DNA from: Bifidobacterium breve
GTDB lineage: Bacteria; Myxococcota_A; UBA796; SXON01
Reading direction: 5' to 3'
Length of the DNA: 53,857 bases
Assembly (NCBI GenBank): GCA_943328795.2
Contig: CALQBK020000010.1
Location: 1 to 53,857, forward strand
Below the pieces are notes generated by a model. The model was not told the DNA's origin, made no database searches, and worked only from the letters and a program-made list of their open reading frames with translations. Of the stretch, positions 53,653-53,857 are shown piece by piece. How positions within the stretch are numbered: position 1 is the first letter of the stretch; every line of letters starts with the position of its first letter. The position numbers were made by a program, and so were the translations under genes.

Positions 53653-53857
53653 GTCAAAGATGCTCCCCTGCCCCGCGCCTCCACCGGCTCGATCGCACCC
53701 CCGATCACCTGGCGCGCGATGGCGCGCAGCTGGGTCTCCGTGACGCCCATGTTCGCGAGCAGGCCGACGTTGCAGCAGTGCCAGGCCTCCTCGAACGCGG
53801 CATCGTCGAGAAGGGCGCGCAGGCCGGCACCGACCGACCCGGCAAGCTCCGGCCACC
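53649..53857 (-). CDS. Partial gene of unknown function (C-terminal 68 residues)
   Basis: Open frame from the window edge to the TGA at 53649-53651. Visible part includes LRALLDDAAFEEAWHCCNVGLLANMGVTETQL...AIARQVIGGAIEPVEARG, with a helical character and paired Cys. No family was recognised. It belongs to the mobile element by position and lies just upstream of the XRE promoter. Confidence 0.55.
   Translation of the reverse strand, partial: WPELAGSVGAGLRALLDDAAFEEAWHCCNVGLLANMGVTETQLRAIARQVIGGAIEPVEARGRGASLT

Larger units (their letters stand above)
51450..53857. mobile_element. Integrated mobile element at the tmRNA 3' end (one end only)
   Basis: Recombinase, XRE regulator and a further partial gene all point towards ssrA, and the recombinase frame enters the tmRNA. 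The 3' end of ssrA is a frequent integration target. The exact att core and the far end are not visible; a copy of the tmRNA 3' segment is expected outside the window. Confidence 0.6.

Overview
The window comes from a high-GC Gram-negative bacterium, most likely a member of the Myxococcota (Haliangium/Polyangium-like). Several things point there: lipoproteins with long Ser/Asp/Thr-Asp linkers, FG-GAP and FadL-type surface proteins, a PP2C phosphatase fused to a kinase-like domain, a class III cyclase with an FHA-like tail, and a bacterial microcompartment (BMC) whose shell proteins closely resemble, from memory, those of Haliangium ochraceum. No window-internal marker fixes the species. No gene-free gap is longer than about 220 bases.

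Positions 1-16300 form an envelope-rich region: a 5'-incomplete FG-GAP/CARDB surface protein, a radical SAM/SPASM enzyme, an SD-repeat lipoprotein, a degenerate GH1-like protein coupled to Maf, a 5'-nucleotidase lipoprotein, two paralogous lipoproteins, a FadL-like porin, a remnant of a host-attachment family gene, a class A PBP (PBP1a type), three tandem zinc-ribbon/lipobox/metal-binding paralogues and a small barrel-like protein. Positions 16274-24728 carry a SelW-like gene with an in-frame UGA and a SECIS-like hairpin, hutI, the pseudokinase/PP2C protein, a DMT transporter, an ICMT-like/B12-radical SAM/Nudix operon, an adenylate cyclase and a 34-residue Lys-rich protein.

Positions 24797-30886 (minus strand) are a BMC operon: MFS transporter, BMC-T (stacked type), BMC-H, BMC-P, CoA-acylating aldehyde dehydrogenase, BMC-T, BMC-P, BMC-P and a class II aldolase. 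The last genes overlap by 1-4 bases, which implies translational coupling. Both enzymes carry likely encapsulation peptides. The inferred pathway is cleavage of a phosphorylated sugar-like substrate to an aldehyde inside the shell, then oxidation to an acyl-CoA. No phosphotransacylase or alcohol dehydrogenase is present in the locus.

Positions 31748-50490 (minus strand) are one long str-S10-spc-alpha ribosomal superoperon (rpsL to rplQ with fusA, tuf, secY, adk, map and rpoA). rplC, rpsD and infA are absent from their usual slots, L29 has a long tail, and two gaps hold strong RNA hairpins. Upstream lie a Fur-family regulator and, divergently, tmRNA (ssrA). The 3' end of tmRNA abuts a mobile element encoding a large serine recombinase and an XRE regulator; the recombinase frame runs into the antisense of the tmRNA. 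The window ends inside a further element gene.
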